27,040 nucleotides of DNA, from the NCBI RefSeq assembly GCF_001557215.1, contig NZ_LSJM01000004.1:1-27040 (forward strand), read 5' to 3'. Shown one piece after another: positions 1 through 7,222 of this stretch (within the stretch, counting starts at the first letter, position 1; each line of letters starts with the position of its first letter). The notes beneath the pieces are model-generated. The model made no database searches. It was not told the origin of the DNA and saw only the letters and a list, made by a program, of their open reading frames with translations. Made by a program: the position numbers and the translations under genes. This DNA is from Sphingomonas sp. CCH9-E2. GTDB taxonomy: Bacteria > Pseudomonadota > Alphaproteobacteria > Sphingomonadales > Sphingomonadaceae.

Positions 1-1025
1 CCCGCACAGTCCCCGCCCGCAGCGCGAACAGCAAGAGCGCCCCCGCCGATATAGAGCGCGAGCAGCACGAGGATGAACGATCCGCGCGTCGGATCGACCG
101 CGAACGCGTGCACGCTGGTCAGAATGCCCGAGCGGACCAGGAACGTGCCCAGCATCGACATCGAGAATGCGACCACCGCCAGCATCAGCGTCCAGGCGCG
201 CAAGCCGTCGCGCGCTGCCAGCACATTGACCGAATGGAGCAAAGCCGTCGCGGCGAGCCACGGCATCAGCGAGGCATTCTCGACCGGATCCCAGAACCAC
301 CAGCCGCCCCAGCCCAGTTCATAATAGGCCCAATAGCTGCCTGCGGTGATACCGATCGTTAGGAACACCCATGCCGCGAGCACCCAAGGCCGCATCGCGC
401 GCGCAAAGGCCGGACCGACCACGCCGGTCACCATCGCGCCGACCGCAAAGGAAAAGGCGACCGACAGCCCGACATAGCCGAAATAGAGCGTGGGCGGGTG
501 GAAAGCGAGACCGGGATCCTGCAGCAACGGGTTGAGCCCCAGCCCGTCCACCGCCGCCGGATCGAGCCGCGCAAACGGGTTCGAAGCGATCAGCAGAAAT
601 GCATAGAAGCCGAGCGCGATCGCCGCCTGCGCCCCCAATGTCGCGGTCAGCGTCGCACGGTCGAGCTGGCGCTCCAGCAGCGCAATCGCCCCGCCCGACA
701 GCGCGAGCACCGTGACCCACAGCAGCATCGAGCCTTCATGGTTCCCCCATGTGCCGGCGATCTTGTACAGCATCGGCTTGGCCGAATGGCTGTTCTGCGC
801 GACCAGCAACACCGACATGTCCGACCGGACGAAGAGGGTGATCAGCAGCGCGAACGACAAGGCGGCAAGCAGCCCCTGGACGATCGCCACCGGGCGCACT
901 GCCGCGATCAGGTCGCCGCTCGACGCGCCCGCCTGCATCCGCAGCCCCAGCCCCGCCGCAAGCAGCTGGAGCAACGCCAATGCCGCCGCGAACCACAATG
1001 CCGCCAGACCGGCCTCGGCAATCAT
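1..1025 (-). CDS. ccmF: Heme lyase CcmF, cytochrome c maturation (3' part missing)
   Basis: CcmF is the membrane subunit of the system I heme lyase. It takes heme from holo-CcmE and attaches it to apocytochrome c on the periplasmic side. About 341 N-terminal residues are present and the C-terminus lies beyond the left edge. The translation starts MIAEAGLAALWF and shows repeated hydrophobic segments, the early motif GTWGNHEGSMLLW, a conserved HPPTLYFGYVG segment and the heme-handling signature GGWWFWDPVENASLMPW (near 260-320 in the window). The start is the ATG at 1025-1023, which overlaps the ccmE stop in an ATGA, so the two are probably translationally coupled. It is the fourth gene of ccmCDEF. 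The family assignment is very secure; only the missing end is unknown. Confidence 0.96.
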   Translation of the reverse strand, partial: MIAEAGLAALWFAAALALLQLLAAGLGLRMQAGASSGDLIAAVRPVAIVQGLLAALSFALLITLFVRSDMSVLLVAQNSHSAKPMLYKIAGTWGNHEGSMLLWVTVLALSGGAIALLERQLDRATLTATLGAQAAIALGFYAFLLIASNPFARLDPAAVDGLGLNPLLQDPGLAFHPPTLYFGYVGLSVAFSFAVGAMVTGVVGPAFARAMRPWVLAAWVFLTIGITAGSYWAYYELGWGGWWFWDPVENASLMPWLAATALLHSVNVLAARDGLRAWTLMLAVVAFSMSMLGTFLVRSGILTSVHAFAVDPTRGSFILVLLALYIGGGALAVRAAGGDCA

Positions 1026-1456
1026 CGCGTCATGTTCCCCGGGGGCGGCATCTTGTCGGCAATCTCGGGCGGCATGTAGCGCTCGTCATGCTTGGCGAGC
1101 AGATTGTCGGCGGTGAAGCTGCCGTCCGGCTCGAACTTGCCTTCTGCGACCACGCCGGAATTTTCCTTGAACAGGTCCGGTGCCACGCCGGTGAAGCGCA
1201 CTGGCACCGTCCCGCCACTGTCTGTGACGATGAAGGTGATGGTGACCCCGTCGGCCAGCTTCTTGATGCTGCCCGCCTGCACCATCCCGCCCAGCCGCAC
1301 CGCGCGGCCCGGCTCGGGGTTCTTCGTCGCAAGGTCGCTGGGCGTATAGAAGAACGCCGCCTCGTCGCGCAGCGCCGACAACGCCAAGCCGCTTGCCCCG
1401 CCGATGGCCGCGAGCGCGAGCAGGCCGAGCATCAGCCGCTGGTGCTTCGCCTTCAC
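1022..1456 (-). CDS. ccmE: Cytochrome c maturation heme chaperone CcmE
   Basis: CcmE is a membrane-anchored periplasmic chaperone that binds heme covalently after CcmC loads it, then passes it to CcmF. The 144-residue protein has a short cytoplasmic basic N-terminus, one membrane anchor (about residues 8-29) and a beta-barrel domain. The heme-binding motif HDERY is present at residues 123-127, with His123 as the covalent heme ligand and Tyr127 as the expected axial ligand. The start is GTG, in a GTGA overlap with the ccmD stop, and the end overlaps the ccmF ATG. The length is normal for the family. Confidence 0.96.
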   Translation of the reverse strand: MKAKHQRLMLGLLALAAIGGASGLALSALRDEAAFFYTPSDLATKNPEPGRAVRLGGMVQAGSIKKLADGVTITFIVTDSGGTVPVRFTGVAPDLFKENSGVVAEGKFEPDGSFTADNLLAKHDERYMPPEIADKMPPPGNMTR

Positions 1457-1584
1457 CGCCGGTCCCTCAATGCGTCCGCAGCCGCCTCCGCCCGCCGCAT
1501 CGCGCGCCAGCTCAGCAGCGACAGCCCGCCAATCCCTGCAAGGACGGCCGCATAGGCGGCGACGATGAATGGCCAGTGGTTCAT
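1453..1584 (-). CDS. ccmD: Heme exporter accessory protein CcmD
   Basis: This is a 43-residue single-span membrane protein (start MNHWPFIVAAYAAV, basic and alanine-rich tail ending ADALRDRR). It has the size, topology and position of CcmD, which helps release holo-CcmE from the CcmABC heme-loading complex. The reading frame is open further upstream, but the ATG at 1584-1582 overlaps the ccmC stop as ATGA and gives the usual CcmD length, so I chose it. The stop overlaps the ccmE GTG. CcmD sequences diverge widely, so the call rests partly on its place between ccmC and ccmE. Confidence 0.88.
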   Translation of the reverse strand: MNHWPFIVAAYAAVLAGIGGLSLLSWRAMRRAEAAADALRDRR

Positions 1585-2297
1585 GCTGCTAGTCTCCGCA
1601 TCCGCGCCTCGACCCGCTGCTCCGCCAGAACGGCGCGCATCCGCATCAGCACGATCCCGCCAAACAGCAGCGAAAAGCCGGGCAACGTCAGCAACAGCGG
1701 CCACAGCATCGAATCATCGATGGTCGACTTGGTGAGCGTCAGGCTCTGCCCCTGATGCAGCGTGTTCCACCACACCACCGAATAGCGGATGATCGGTAGC
1801 AACACCGTCCCCGCGATCCCGAACAGCGCCGGAATGCGCCCGTCCCCGCCCCGCTCGCGATCCGCGCGCTCCAGCGCGATCCACGCGATATAGATGAAGA
1901 ACAGCAGCAGCATTGATGTCAGCCGCCCGTCCCATTGCCACCAGGTGCCCCAGGTCGGCCGACCCCAGATCGATCCGGTGATCAGGCACAGCGCCGCAAA
2001 CACCGCCCCCACCGGCGCCGTCGCCCGCGCGGCAAGCGCCGCCAGCGGGTGTCGCCACACGAGATAGGCAAAGCACGCGACCGCGAGCGCGCTCCACCCG
2101 CCCATACCCAGCCACGCGCTCGGCACGTGGATGTACAGGATGCGGACGCTTTCCTTCTGGAGATAGTCCGGCGGGGTCTGCGTGAGGCCGCCCCAGGCGC
2201 CGACAAGCGTCAGCAGCAGCCCGCTCCAGAACAGGATGGGCGTCAGCGGGCGCGCGATCTTGAGGAAGCGCGTGGGGTTGGCGAGTGCGTGGATCAC
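1581..2297 (-). CDS. ccmC: Heme exporter/loader CcmC
   Basis: CcmC is a six-span inner-membrane protein of the heme-handling family that loads heme onto CcmE. The 238-residue product has the tryptophan-rich WGTWWQWDGRLT motif at residues 116-127. Conserved histidines flank it: His57 in IHVPSAW and His181 in NTLHQGQ, the expected axial heme ligands. The start is GTG (MIHALANP). It is the first gene of ccmCDEF, 68 nt downstream of a PilZ gene, with a promoter-like pair just upstream. ccmA and ccmB are not in this window. Confidence 0.96.
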   Translation of the reverse strand: MIHALANPTRFLKIARPLTPILFWSGLLLTLVGAWGGLTQTPPDYLQKESVRILYIHVPSAWLGMGGWSALAVACFAYLVWRHPLAALAARATAPVGAVFAALCLITGSIWGRPTWGTWWQWDGRLTSMLLLFFIYIAWIALERADRERGGDGRIPALFGIAGTVLLPIIRYSVVWWNTLHQGQSLTLTKSTIDDSMLWPLLLTLPGFSLLFGGIVLMRMRAVLAEQRVEARMRRLAA

Positions 2298-2309
2298 GGC
2301 GTTTCGCCG

Positions 2310-2338
2310 CTCTTAAGCGGATTCGCCGACAAGTCCAA
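2310..2338 (-). promoter_or_regulatory. Candidate promoter for ccmCDEF
   Basis: The minus strand carries TTGGAC (2338-2333), a 17-nt spacer and TAAGAG (2315-2310), 12 nt before the ccmC GTG. It lies between the PilZ stop and ccmC, so ccm could be transcribed independently. The spacing and TTG/TA bases fit a housekeeping sigma-factor site. This was found by eye and has no experimental support. Confidence 0.45.
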
Positions 2339-2365
2339 ATGCGATGTGCGGGCCGGGCCGCAGGA

Positions 2366-2692
2366 TCAGGCGATCAGCGCCTCGAACTCGTCCTCGCTCA
2401 GCGGGATCTGGAACTCGAGGCCCGCCTCGAAATCGTTCGACCACACGACGCGCGCCGCCCAATGGCCGACTTGCGGCAGCGTCAGCCAGATTACCGAATC
2501 GCGGCGCAGCTCCGAATAGGTCTCGATCTTCGCACCATGGGTGGACAGATCGACCACCTTGCACAGCGCGCGATCCAGTCCGCCGCGCCCGACCTTGGCG
2601 TCGAGCGACACGGGCGCTCGCGGTGCGCGGCGGCGGCCCAGCACTGCCGGTTCGAACTCTGCGGTAAAACTACGCTTGCCGGTGAAAACCAT
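2366..2692 (-). CDS. PilZ-domain protein, putative c-di-GMP receptor
   Basis: This is a small soluble 108-residue protein made of little more than one PilZ domain, which binds cyclic di-GMP. Both halves of the ligand signature are visible: RRRAPR at residues 20-25 (Arg21-x3-Arg25) and DLSTHG at 48-53 (DxSxxG). They are followed by the typical strand pattern AARVVWSNDFEAGLEF. Single-domain PilZ proteins usually act as adaptors on a partner, for example in motility or polysaccharide export, and the partner cannot be read from this locus. It lies between rpmE and ccmC on the same strand. The ATG is preceded by a TAGGTT-like sequence but no obvious ribosome-binding site. Confidence 0.88.
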   Translation of the reverse strand: MVFTGKRSFTAEFEPAVLGRRRAPRAPVSLDAKVGRGGLDRALCKVVDLSTHGAKIETYSELRRDSVIWLTLPQVGHWAARVVWSNDFEAGLEFQIPLSEDEFEALIA

Positions 2693-2749
2693 AGGCGCAA
2701 CCTAGTCCACGATGGCTAAAGCCCCGTTAACGGCTTGCCGGAACGCAAA

Positions 2750-2779
2750 CGGCCCGCCCCGGGGTACCGGGACGGGCCG
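2750..2779 (-). terminator. Intrinsic terminator after rpmE
   Basis: A strong GC hairpin pairs CGGCCCGYCCC-type arms (2750-2760 with 2770-2779) around a short GGTACC-containing centre. On the minus strand it is followed by TTTGCGTT. It lies 37 nt past the rpmE stop and upstream of the PilZ gene. Confidence 0.7.
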
Positions 2780-2815
2780 TGTATCGGGTTCAGCCGGGCG
2801 AGACGCCCGCGCCGC

Positions 2816-3046
2816 TCACTTCTTGGAGAGCGAGAGACCACCAAAACGCTTGTTGAAGCGCGCGACCTGACCGCCGCTGTCGAGCATCTGGCCGCGACCG
2901 CCGGTCCATGCCGGGTGCGCCAGCGGATCGATTTCCAGCTGCATCAGATCGCCTTCCTTGCCCCAGGTCGAACGCGTCTCATAGACGGTGCCGTCGGTCA
3001 TCTGGACCTTGATCATGTGGTAATCGGGGTGCGTATCGGGCTTCAC
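2816..3046 (-). CDS. rpmE: 50S ribosomal protein L31
   Basis: Bacterial ribosomal protein L31 lies at the large-subunit central protuberance and bridges to the small subunit. The 76-residue product starts [10 protein letters not shown] and carries the family features [29 protein letters not shown] and FNKRFGGL. The zinc-binding cysteines of C+ type L31 are absent, so it is the zinc-independent type. I chose the GTG at 3046-3044 because AAGGAA sits 7 nt upstream and the protein then begins at the conserved N-terminus; a longer open frame to 3091 exists. It looks monocistronic, with its own promoter and terminator. Confidence 0.96.
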   Translation of the reverse strand: MKPDTHPDYHMIKVQMTDGTVYETRSTWGKEGDLMQLEIDPLAHPAWTGGRGQMLDSGGQVARFNKRFGGLSLSKK

Positions 3047-3069
3047 GTGTCTGTTCCTTGAGTTTGCGC

Positions 3070-3086
3070 GCCGGTTTCCGACCGGC
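3070..3086 (-). other. Hairpin in the rpmE 5' leader
   Basis: The transcribed leader contains GCCGGT, a 5-nt loop and ACCGGC (3086-3070), about 14 nt before the ribosome-binding site. L31 genes are often feedback-regulated, so this could be a control element. It could equally be a simple structure with no role. Confidence 0.4.
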
Positions 3087-3101
3087 AACAAGAAGGCGCG
3101 G

Positions 3102-3130
3102 CCCCTAACAGAGGAACCGCTCTACTGCAA
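3102..3130 (-). promoter_or_regulatory. rpmE: Candidate rpmE promoter
   Basis: The minus strand has TTGCAG (3130-3125), exactly 17 nt, then TAGGGG (3107-3102). This predicts a leader of about 50 nt containing the hairpin above. The site directly adjoins the large palindrome that begins at 3133. Confidence 0.5.
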
Positions 3131-3132
3131 GC

Positions 3133-3287
3133 GTCACCCTCACCCTTCCCACCGCCTTCGGCGGCGGGATGATCGGGTCGGCCATGCCCCGCATGGTCTG
3201 GACAGCGCGGGGCGCTGTCCACCCGATCATTCCCTCTCCCATCCGGAGAGGGAGGGAGGCGCGAAGCGCCGGAAGGGTGAGGGTGAC
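3133..3287. repeat. 155-bp branched (nested) palindromic element
   Basis: The outer arms GTCACCCTCACCCTTCC (3133-3149) and its perfect complement (3271-3287) enclose further perfect hairpins. These are a 5-bp stem with TTC loop at 3152-3164 and a 10-bp stem 3169-3178/3221-3230. Inside that 10-bp stem lie a 6-bp hairpin (3182-3196) and a 9-bp hairpin (3200-3220). Next come a 9-bp hairpin (3231-3253) and a 5-bp hairpin with GAA loop (3258-3270). The whole folds as a multi-branched structure in DNA or RNA. It fills the gap between the fabZ stop and the rpmE promoter and may end the long upstream operon. It has no transposase or coding potential. Only one copy was seen here. Confidence 0.85.
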
Positions 3288-3292
3288 CGCTG

Positions 3293-3772
3293 CTATGTAC
3301 TCGGCGGATCGGCGATCATCGCGGTAAACTCGCACTCGGTCGCGAGGTCATCCCCCAAGTACGCCTTGCCCGCAAATTTGCAGATGCGCGCACGCTTCTG
3401 GACAAACTCGACCTCCAGCCGCAGCAGCACGCCCGGCTCGACCGGCTTGCGGAACTTCACACCGTCGATCGACATGAAATAGACGAGCTTGCCGCTGCCG
3501 GCGAGGCCGAGGCTCTCGACCGCCAGCACACCCGCCGCCTGCGCCAGTGCCTCCACCTGGAGGACACCGGGCATGATCGGCCTTCCCGGGAAATGCCCCT
3601 GGAAGAACTCTTCGTTGATCGACACCGCCTTGATCGCGACGATCCGTTCGTCGGGGATCAGCTGCTCGACCCGGTCGACCAGCAGCATCGGATACCGATG
3701 CGGCAGTGCCGCCATCACCCGCGTCACATCGAGCGGGCCAATGGCGGCCTTTCCTTCGGCGGCTTCGCTCAC
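3293..3772 (-). CDS. fabZ: 3-hydroxyacyl-[ACP] dehydratase FabZ
   Basis: FabZ dehydrates 3-hydroxyacyl-ACP to trans-2-enoyl-ACP in type II fatty acid elongation in the cytoplasm. The 159-residue hotdog-fold protein has the catalytic His60 in [11 protein letters not shown] and the partner Glu74 in VLQVEALAQ. It also has the usual [14 protein letters not shown]-terminal segment. The GTG start overlaps the ompH stop (GTGA). In most Gram-negatives lpxD precedes fabZ and lpxA follows it; here ompH is directly joined to fabZ and rpmE lies downstream. Confidence 0.97.
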   Translation of the reverse strand: MSEAAEGKAAIGPLDVTRVMAALPHRYPMLLVDRVEQLIPDERIVAIKAVSINEEFFQGHFPGRPIMPGVLQVEALAQAAGVLAVESLGLAGSGKLVYFMSIDGVKFRKPVEPGVLLRLEVEFVQKRARICKFAGKAYLGDDLATECEFTAMIADPPST

Positions 3773-4392
3773 CGGCCGGTGGGTGCCGGCTGGGTCGGCT
3801 GCGCTGCGGGTGCCTGCTGCTGCTGCGGCGGCGGCGGAGCGACGGTCTGCACGCTCGGCAGCTGCTGGTTGAGTGCCGCGAGCACCGCATCGGTGATGTC
3901 GATGTTGGTCGCCGAATACAGCGTCGCGTTCTTGGCCAGCGCGATATGCGCACCGCGCTGCTGCGAAATCTGCTCGATCACCGGCATCATCCGCTGCTCA
4001 ACCTGCTGGTTCACATATTGCACGTTGCGCTGGAAGGTCTGCTGGCGCTCGGCAAACTGCTGCTGCGCGGTCTGCTGGCGCTGCTGGAACGCCTGGATGC
4101 GCGCGGTGAGCGCGGCGTCCGGCTTGCCATTGGCAGCCTTCAGCGCAGCCTGAAGCGCGGCTTCCTCTGTCTGGAGCGGGGCGCCTTGCTGCTGGGCGAA
4201 CTGCACCAGCTGCGTGCGCTGTGCCTGCAGCTGCTGCGCCGCGGCGGTGCATGCGGTGCAGCTGGTCATCACGCGGTCCGTATCCACAATCGCGACCTTG
4301 GTGTCGATCAGCGCCTGCGCGGCAGCCGCTCCGGCGCCAAAGGTGGCACCCGCGACCGCAATCGCGGCGAAAAGGGTTTTGGTGTTACGCAT
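3769..4392 (-). CDS. OmpH/Skp-family periplasmic chaperone
   Basis: Skp/OmpH proteins form trimers that hold unfolded outer-membrane proteins in the periplasm and deliver them to the BAM complex. The 207-residue precursor has a signal peptide (about residues 1-26, ending AAAAQA). It continues with the family strand [11 protein letters not shown], a long glutamine-rich helical region predicted to form coiled-coil tentacles (about 50-140) and the returning strand. Two features stand out: a CTAC pair (Cys45, Cys48) just after the first strand, and a low-complexity Pro/Gln tail from about 185. The start overlaps the bamA stop in a TGATG and the stop overlaps the fabZ GTG. The gene order bamA-ompH-fabZ supports the role. 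Confidence 0.9.
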   Translation of the reverse strand: MRNTKTLFAAIAVAGATFGAGAAAAQALIDTKVAIVDTDRVMTSCTACTAAAQQLQAQRTQLVQFAQQQGAPLQTEEAALQAALKAANGKPDAALTARIQAFQQRQQTAQQQFAERQQTFQRNVQYVNQQVEQRMMPVIEQISQQRGAHIALAKNATLYSATNIDITDAVLAALNQQLPSVQTVAPPPPQQQQAPAAQPTQPAPTGR

Positions 4393-7151
4393 CAGAAGGC
4401 AGTCCCTACGTTGAATGTGAAGAGCTTGGTGTCGTCACCCTTCTGGGTGAGGAAGGCATGGGCGAGGTCGAGCCGGAGCGGACCGAATGGCGAATTCCAG
4501 TTCACGCCGATACCGACCGACAGACGCGGCTTGGGCGAATTGCCGAGGAAGTTCTCGATGAACGGATCGGTCGTGATGTTGTAAACCGAGTTGACCGAGG
4601 TGCCCGAGCAGGATCCGCCAAGCGTGGAGGAATAACCGATCGAACAGGTCGTCAGCTGACCCGGCGCGACCGAATCGGTGAGCGGCACGGCGAACAGCGC
4701 GCGCCCTTCAGAATCGAACTGCGGCGTCTGGATCGGCAGCAGCGACGGCGATCCGTCGGCGTTGAACAGCAGATTGCCCGACCCGTCCCGGGCCTGGGTG
4801 AAGCTCGCGGTCTTGTTCGGTTCGCGCACGCCCCAGTTCGCACCGGCCATGAAGAAGATCGACGGACGGATGCCCATCTCACGCGCACCGGCACCCAGCG
4901 GAATCTCCAGCTCGAGCTTGCCGAGATAATAGGCGCGGCCACCGATCGCGTCGTCGAAAATCTGTTCGTCGTTCGTGATCAGCGCCTGATTCCCGCCAGC
5001 CACGCTGCCGGTATAGCTGACGCGCTGGATACGCGGGCCGACGCCGCGGATGTCGAACCCGCGGAACTGCGGCTCGCCCAGGAAGAAGCGGTCGGTGATG
5101 CGGACCGGATCGACGCCAGGTGCGGCATCTTCCAGGCTGTGAATATAGCCGCCCTCAAGCCCGGCCGAGAAGATGAACCCGCTGCCAATATTCCAGTATT
5201 TGTCGCCATCGAAGCGACCGCGCAGATACTTCACATCGCCGCCCAGACCGGCAAAGTCAGTGCCCAGCACCAGCCGCTGGCCGCGCGTCGGACGCAGACG
5301 GCTGTTCAGGCTGTCATAGATCAGCGACAGGCCGAGCGACGAGGTCCAGCGCTTGCCCAGCGCCTCGCACAGATAGCGGCCGGCCTTGAGCGGATCGCAC
5401 GCACCGTTGGTGAAGAAGGTATTCTCGTCCAGCGTCACCGAATCATGCGTCAGCGAATAACGGCCCGACAGGGTCCAATATTCGGTCAACGGCACGCCCA
5501 GCACGATCTGACCACCGGTCGACACCTGCTGATAAGTCGTGCGGCGGTCGGTGCCGAGATAGTTGAACGAATTATAGTCGCGGCGGAAGATCGTGCCGCC
5601 CAGCGCGACATTCTGATCGAACAGATAGGGCTCGGTAAAGCCCACCTCGACTGACTTCGAATAGCTGGAATAATCGGCCGACAGGCGCAGATCCTGCCCC
5701 TTGCCACGGAAGTTGCGCTGACGGACCGAGCCCTGGAAGATGAAGCGCTCAAGGCTGGAGAAGCCCGCCGACAGCGTCAGCTCGCCGGTCGACTTCTCCT
5801 CGACATTGGCGGTCAGGATGACGCGGTCGGGTGCCGAGCCTTCCTTCTGCTCAATCTCGAACTTTTCGTTGAAATAGCCGAGCGAGTTGATGCGGTCCTG
5901 CGACCGCTTGACCAGGAAGGTGTTGAACGCGTCACCCTCGGCCAGACGCATTTCGCGGCGGATCACCTTGTCCTGCGTCTGGGTGTTGCCGGTGATGTCG
6001 ATCCGCTCGACATAGGTGCGGCGCGCTTCGGCGATGTTGAAGTTGATCGTCATCGTCAACTTCTCGCGGTCGCGATTGAAGTCGGGGCTGACGTTGGCAA
6101 AGGCGTAGCCGAACGCGCCCGCCGTCTCCGACAGCTGATCGATCGTGTCCTCGACCAGCTTGGCGTTGTACCAGTCACCTTCCTTCATCGCGAGGCCCTT
6201 GGCGAGCTGCGCATCGTCGAAGTCGCGAATGTTGCTGTCGACCGTGACCTTGCCGAATTTGTAGCGCGGTCCTTCCTCGATCACATAGGTGATGATGAAG
6301 TCGCGCTTGTCCGGAGTCAGCTCCGCCACCGCCGAAACAACGCGGAAATCGGCATAGCCCTGCGTCAGGTAGAATTGGCGCAGCTTCTGCTGGTCATAAG
6401 CCAGGCGGTCCTGATCATAGCTCGTGTTCGAGCTCATGATGCTGGTCAGGCGCGCCTGCTTGGTCGCCATCTCGCCGCGCAGCTTGCCGTCGCTGAACTG
6501 CTCGTTGCCGATGATGTTGATCTGGCGGACCTTGGACTTGGGCCCTTCGCGCACCTCGAACACGATATCGACGCGATTCTGGTCGAGGCTGACCATCTTC
6601 GGCTCGACCGTCGCGGCGAAGCGGCCCTGACGGCGATACAGCTCGATGATCCGCGCCACGTCCGCGCGCACCGCGGTGCGGGTGAACATCTGGCGCGGGG
6701 CGAGCTTGATTTCCTTGACGATCTTGTCGTCCTTCAGGCGCTTGTTGCCCTCCAGGATGACGCGGTTGATCACCGGGTTCTCACGCACCCGCAGCACGAT
6801 ATCGCCCGATTCGACACCCTCGATCGTCACGTCGGCGAGCAGCTCGCTCGCCAGCACGTCGCGGATCGCCTGGTCGAGGCTCTCGGTGGTGTAGCTCTGG
6901 CCGACCCGCAGCCGGGTGTAGGACAGCACCGTCTCCGGCTCCAGCCGCTGCGTGCCCTCGACCCGCAGCGAGCGGATCGTGCGCGTCTCCGCCGCGACCG
7001 TCGGAGCGGGCTGCTGCGCGGCAGGCGCGGGCGCGGGTGCCGGGGCCTGCTGGGCCTGAGCGGCGGTGGCGAGCGCGAACCAGGTCGTGCCCGTCAACAG
7101 GACCGCGGAGGCGCGCACGCCGAATTTCGTAACCTTGAGTGCCGTCACCAT
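4392..7151 (-). CDS. bamA: Outer membrane protein assembly factor BamA
   Basis: BamA is the essential Omp85-family channel that inserts beta-barrel proteins into the outer membrane. I chose the ATG at 7151, 61 codons inside the open frame, because it begins a clean signal peptide (MVTALKVTKFGVRAS, ending ATAAQAQ) and GGGGTGGG precedes it. The 919-residue precursor continues with an Ala/Pro-rich linker, five POTRA repeats (from TRTIRSLRVEG to about residue 430) and a C-terminal beta-barrel. The barrel carries the lid-loop motif FRGF near residue 697, and the protein ends in phenylalanine (FNVGTAF), as expected for an outer-membrane signal. It is longer than the E. coli protein (about 810), with extra length in the barrel loops. 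ompH follows with a 1-nt overlap. Confidence 0.97.
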   Translation of the reverse strand: MVTALKVTKFGVRASAVLLTGTTWFALATAAQAQQAPAPAPAPAAQQPAPTVAAETRTIRSLRVEGTQRLEPETVLSYTRLRVGQSYTTESLDQAIRDVLASELLADVTIEGVESGDIVLRVRENPVINRVILEGNKRLKDDKIVKEIKLAPRQMFTRTAVRADVARIIELYRRQGRFAATVEPKMVSLDQNRVDIVFEVREGPKSKVRQINIIGNEQFSDGKLRGEMATKQARLTSIMSSNTSYDQDRLAYDQQKLRQFYLTQGYADFRVVSAVAELTPDKRDFIITYVIEEGPRYKFGKVTVDSNIRDFDDAQLAKGLAMKEGDWYNAKLVEDTIDQLSETAGAFGYAFANVSPDFNRDREKLTMTINFNIAEARRTYVERIDITGNTQTQDKVIRREMRLAEGDAFNTFLVKRSQDRINSLGYFNEKFEIEQKEGSAPDRVILTANVEEKSTGELTLSAGFSSLERFIFQGSVRQRNFRGKGQDLRLSADYSSYSKSVEVGFTEPYLFDQNVALGGTIFRRDYNSFNYLGTDRRTTYQQVSTGGQIVLGVPLTEYWTLSGRYSLTHDSVTLDENTFFTNGACDPLKAGRYLCEALGKRWTSSLGLSLIYDSLNSRLRPTRGQRLVLGTDFAGLGGDVKYLRGRFDGDKYWNIGSGFIFSAGLEGGYIHSLEDAAPGVDPVRITDRFFLGEPQFRGFDIRGVGPRIQRVSYTGSVAGGNQALITNDEQIFDDAIGGRAYYLGKLELEIPLGAGAREMGIRPSIFFMAGANWGVREPNKTASFTQARDGSGNLLFNADGSPSLLPIQTPQFDSEGRALFAVPLTDSVAPGQLTTCSIGYSSTLGGSCSGTSVNSVYNITTDPFIENFLGNSPKPRLSVGIGVNWNSPFGPLRLDLAHAFLTQKGDDTKLFTFNVGTAF

Positions 7152-7222
7152 CCCACCCCAGTCGGATCCAAGAGATATTGGTCGGAAGCCTGCGTCCATA
7201 TGCACGCCCTGCCCCAACCGGT

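Noticed and set aside
3105..3335. Minus-strand 76-residue open frame across the fabZ-rpmE gap
   Set aside because: It runs through the branched palindrome and the rpmE promoter and overlaps the end of fabZ; composition is dictated by the repeat and there is no ribosome-binding site.
4221..5654. Plus-strand 477-residue open frame opposite bamA
   Set aside because: It is antisense to a certain gene. Long open frames on the opposite strand are expected in GC-rich DNA with biased codons; composition is Arg/Ala-rich with no domain.
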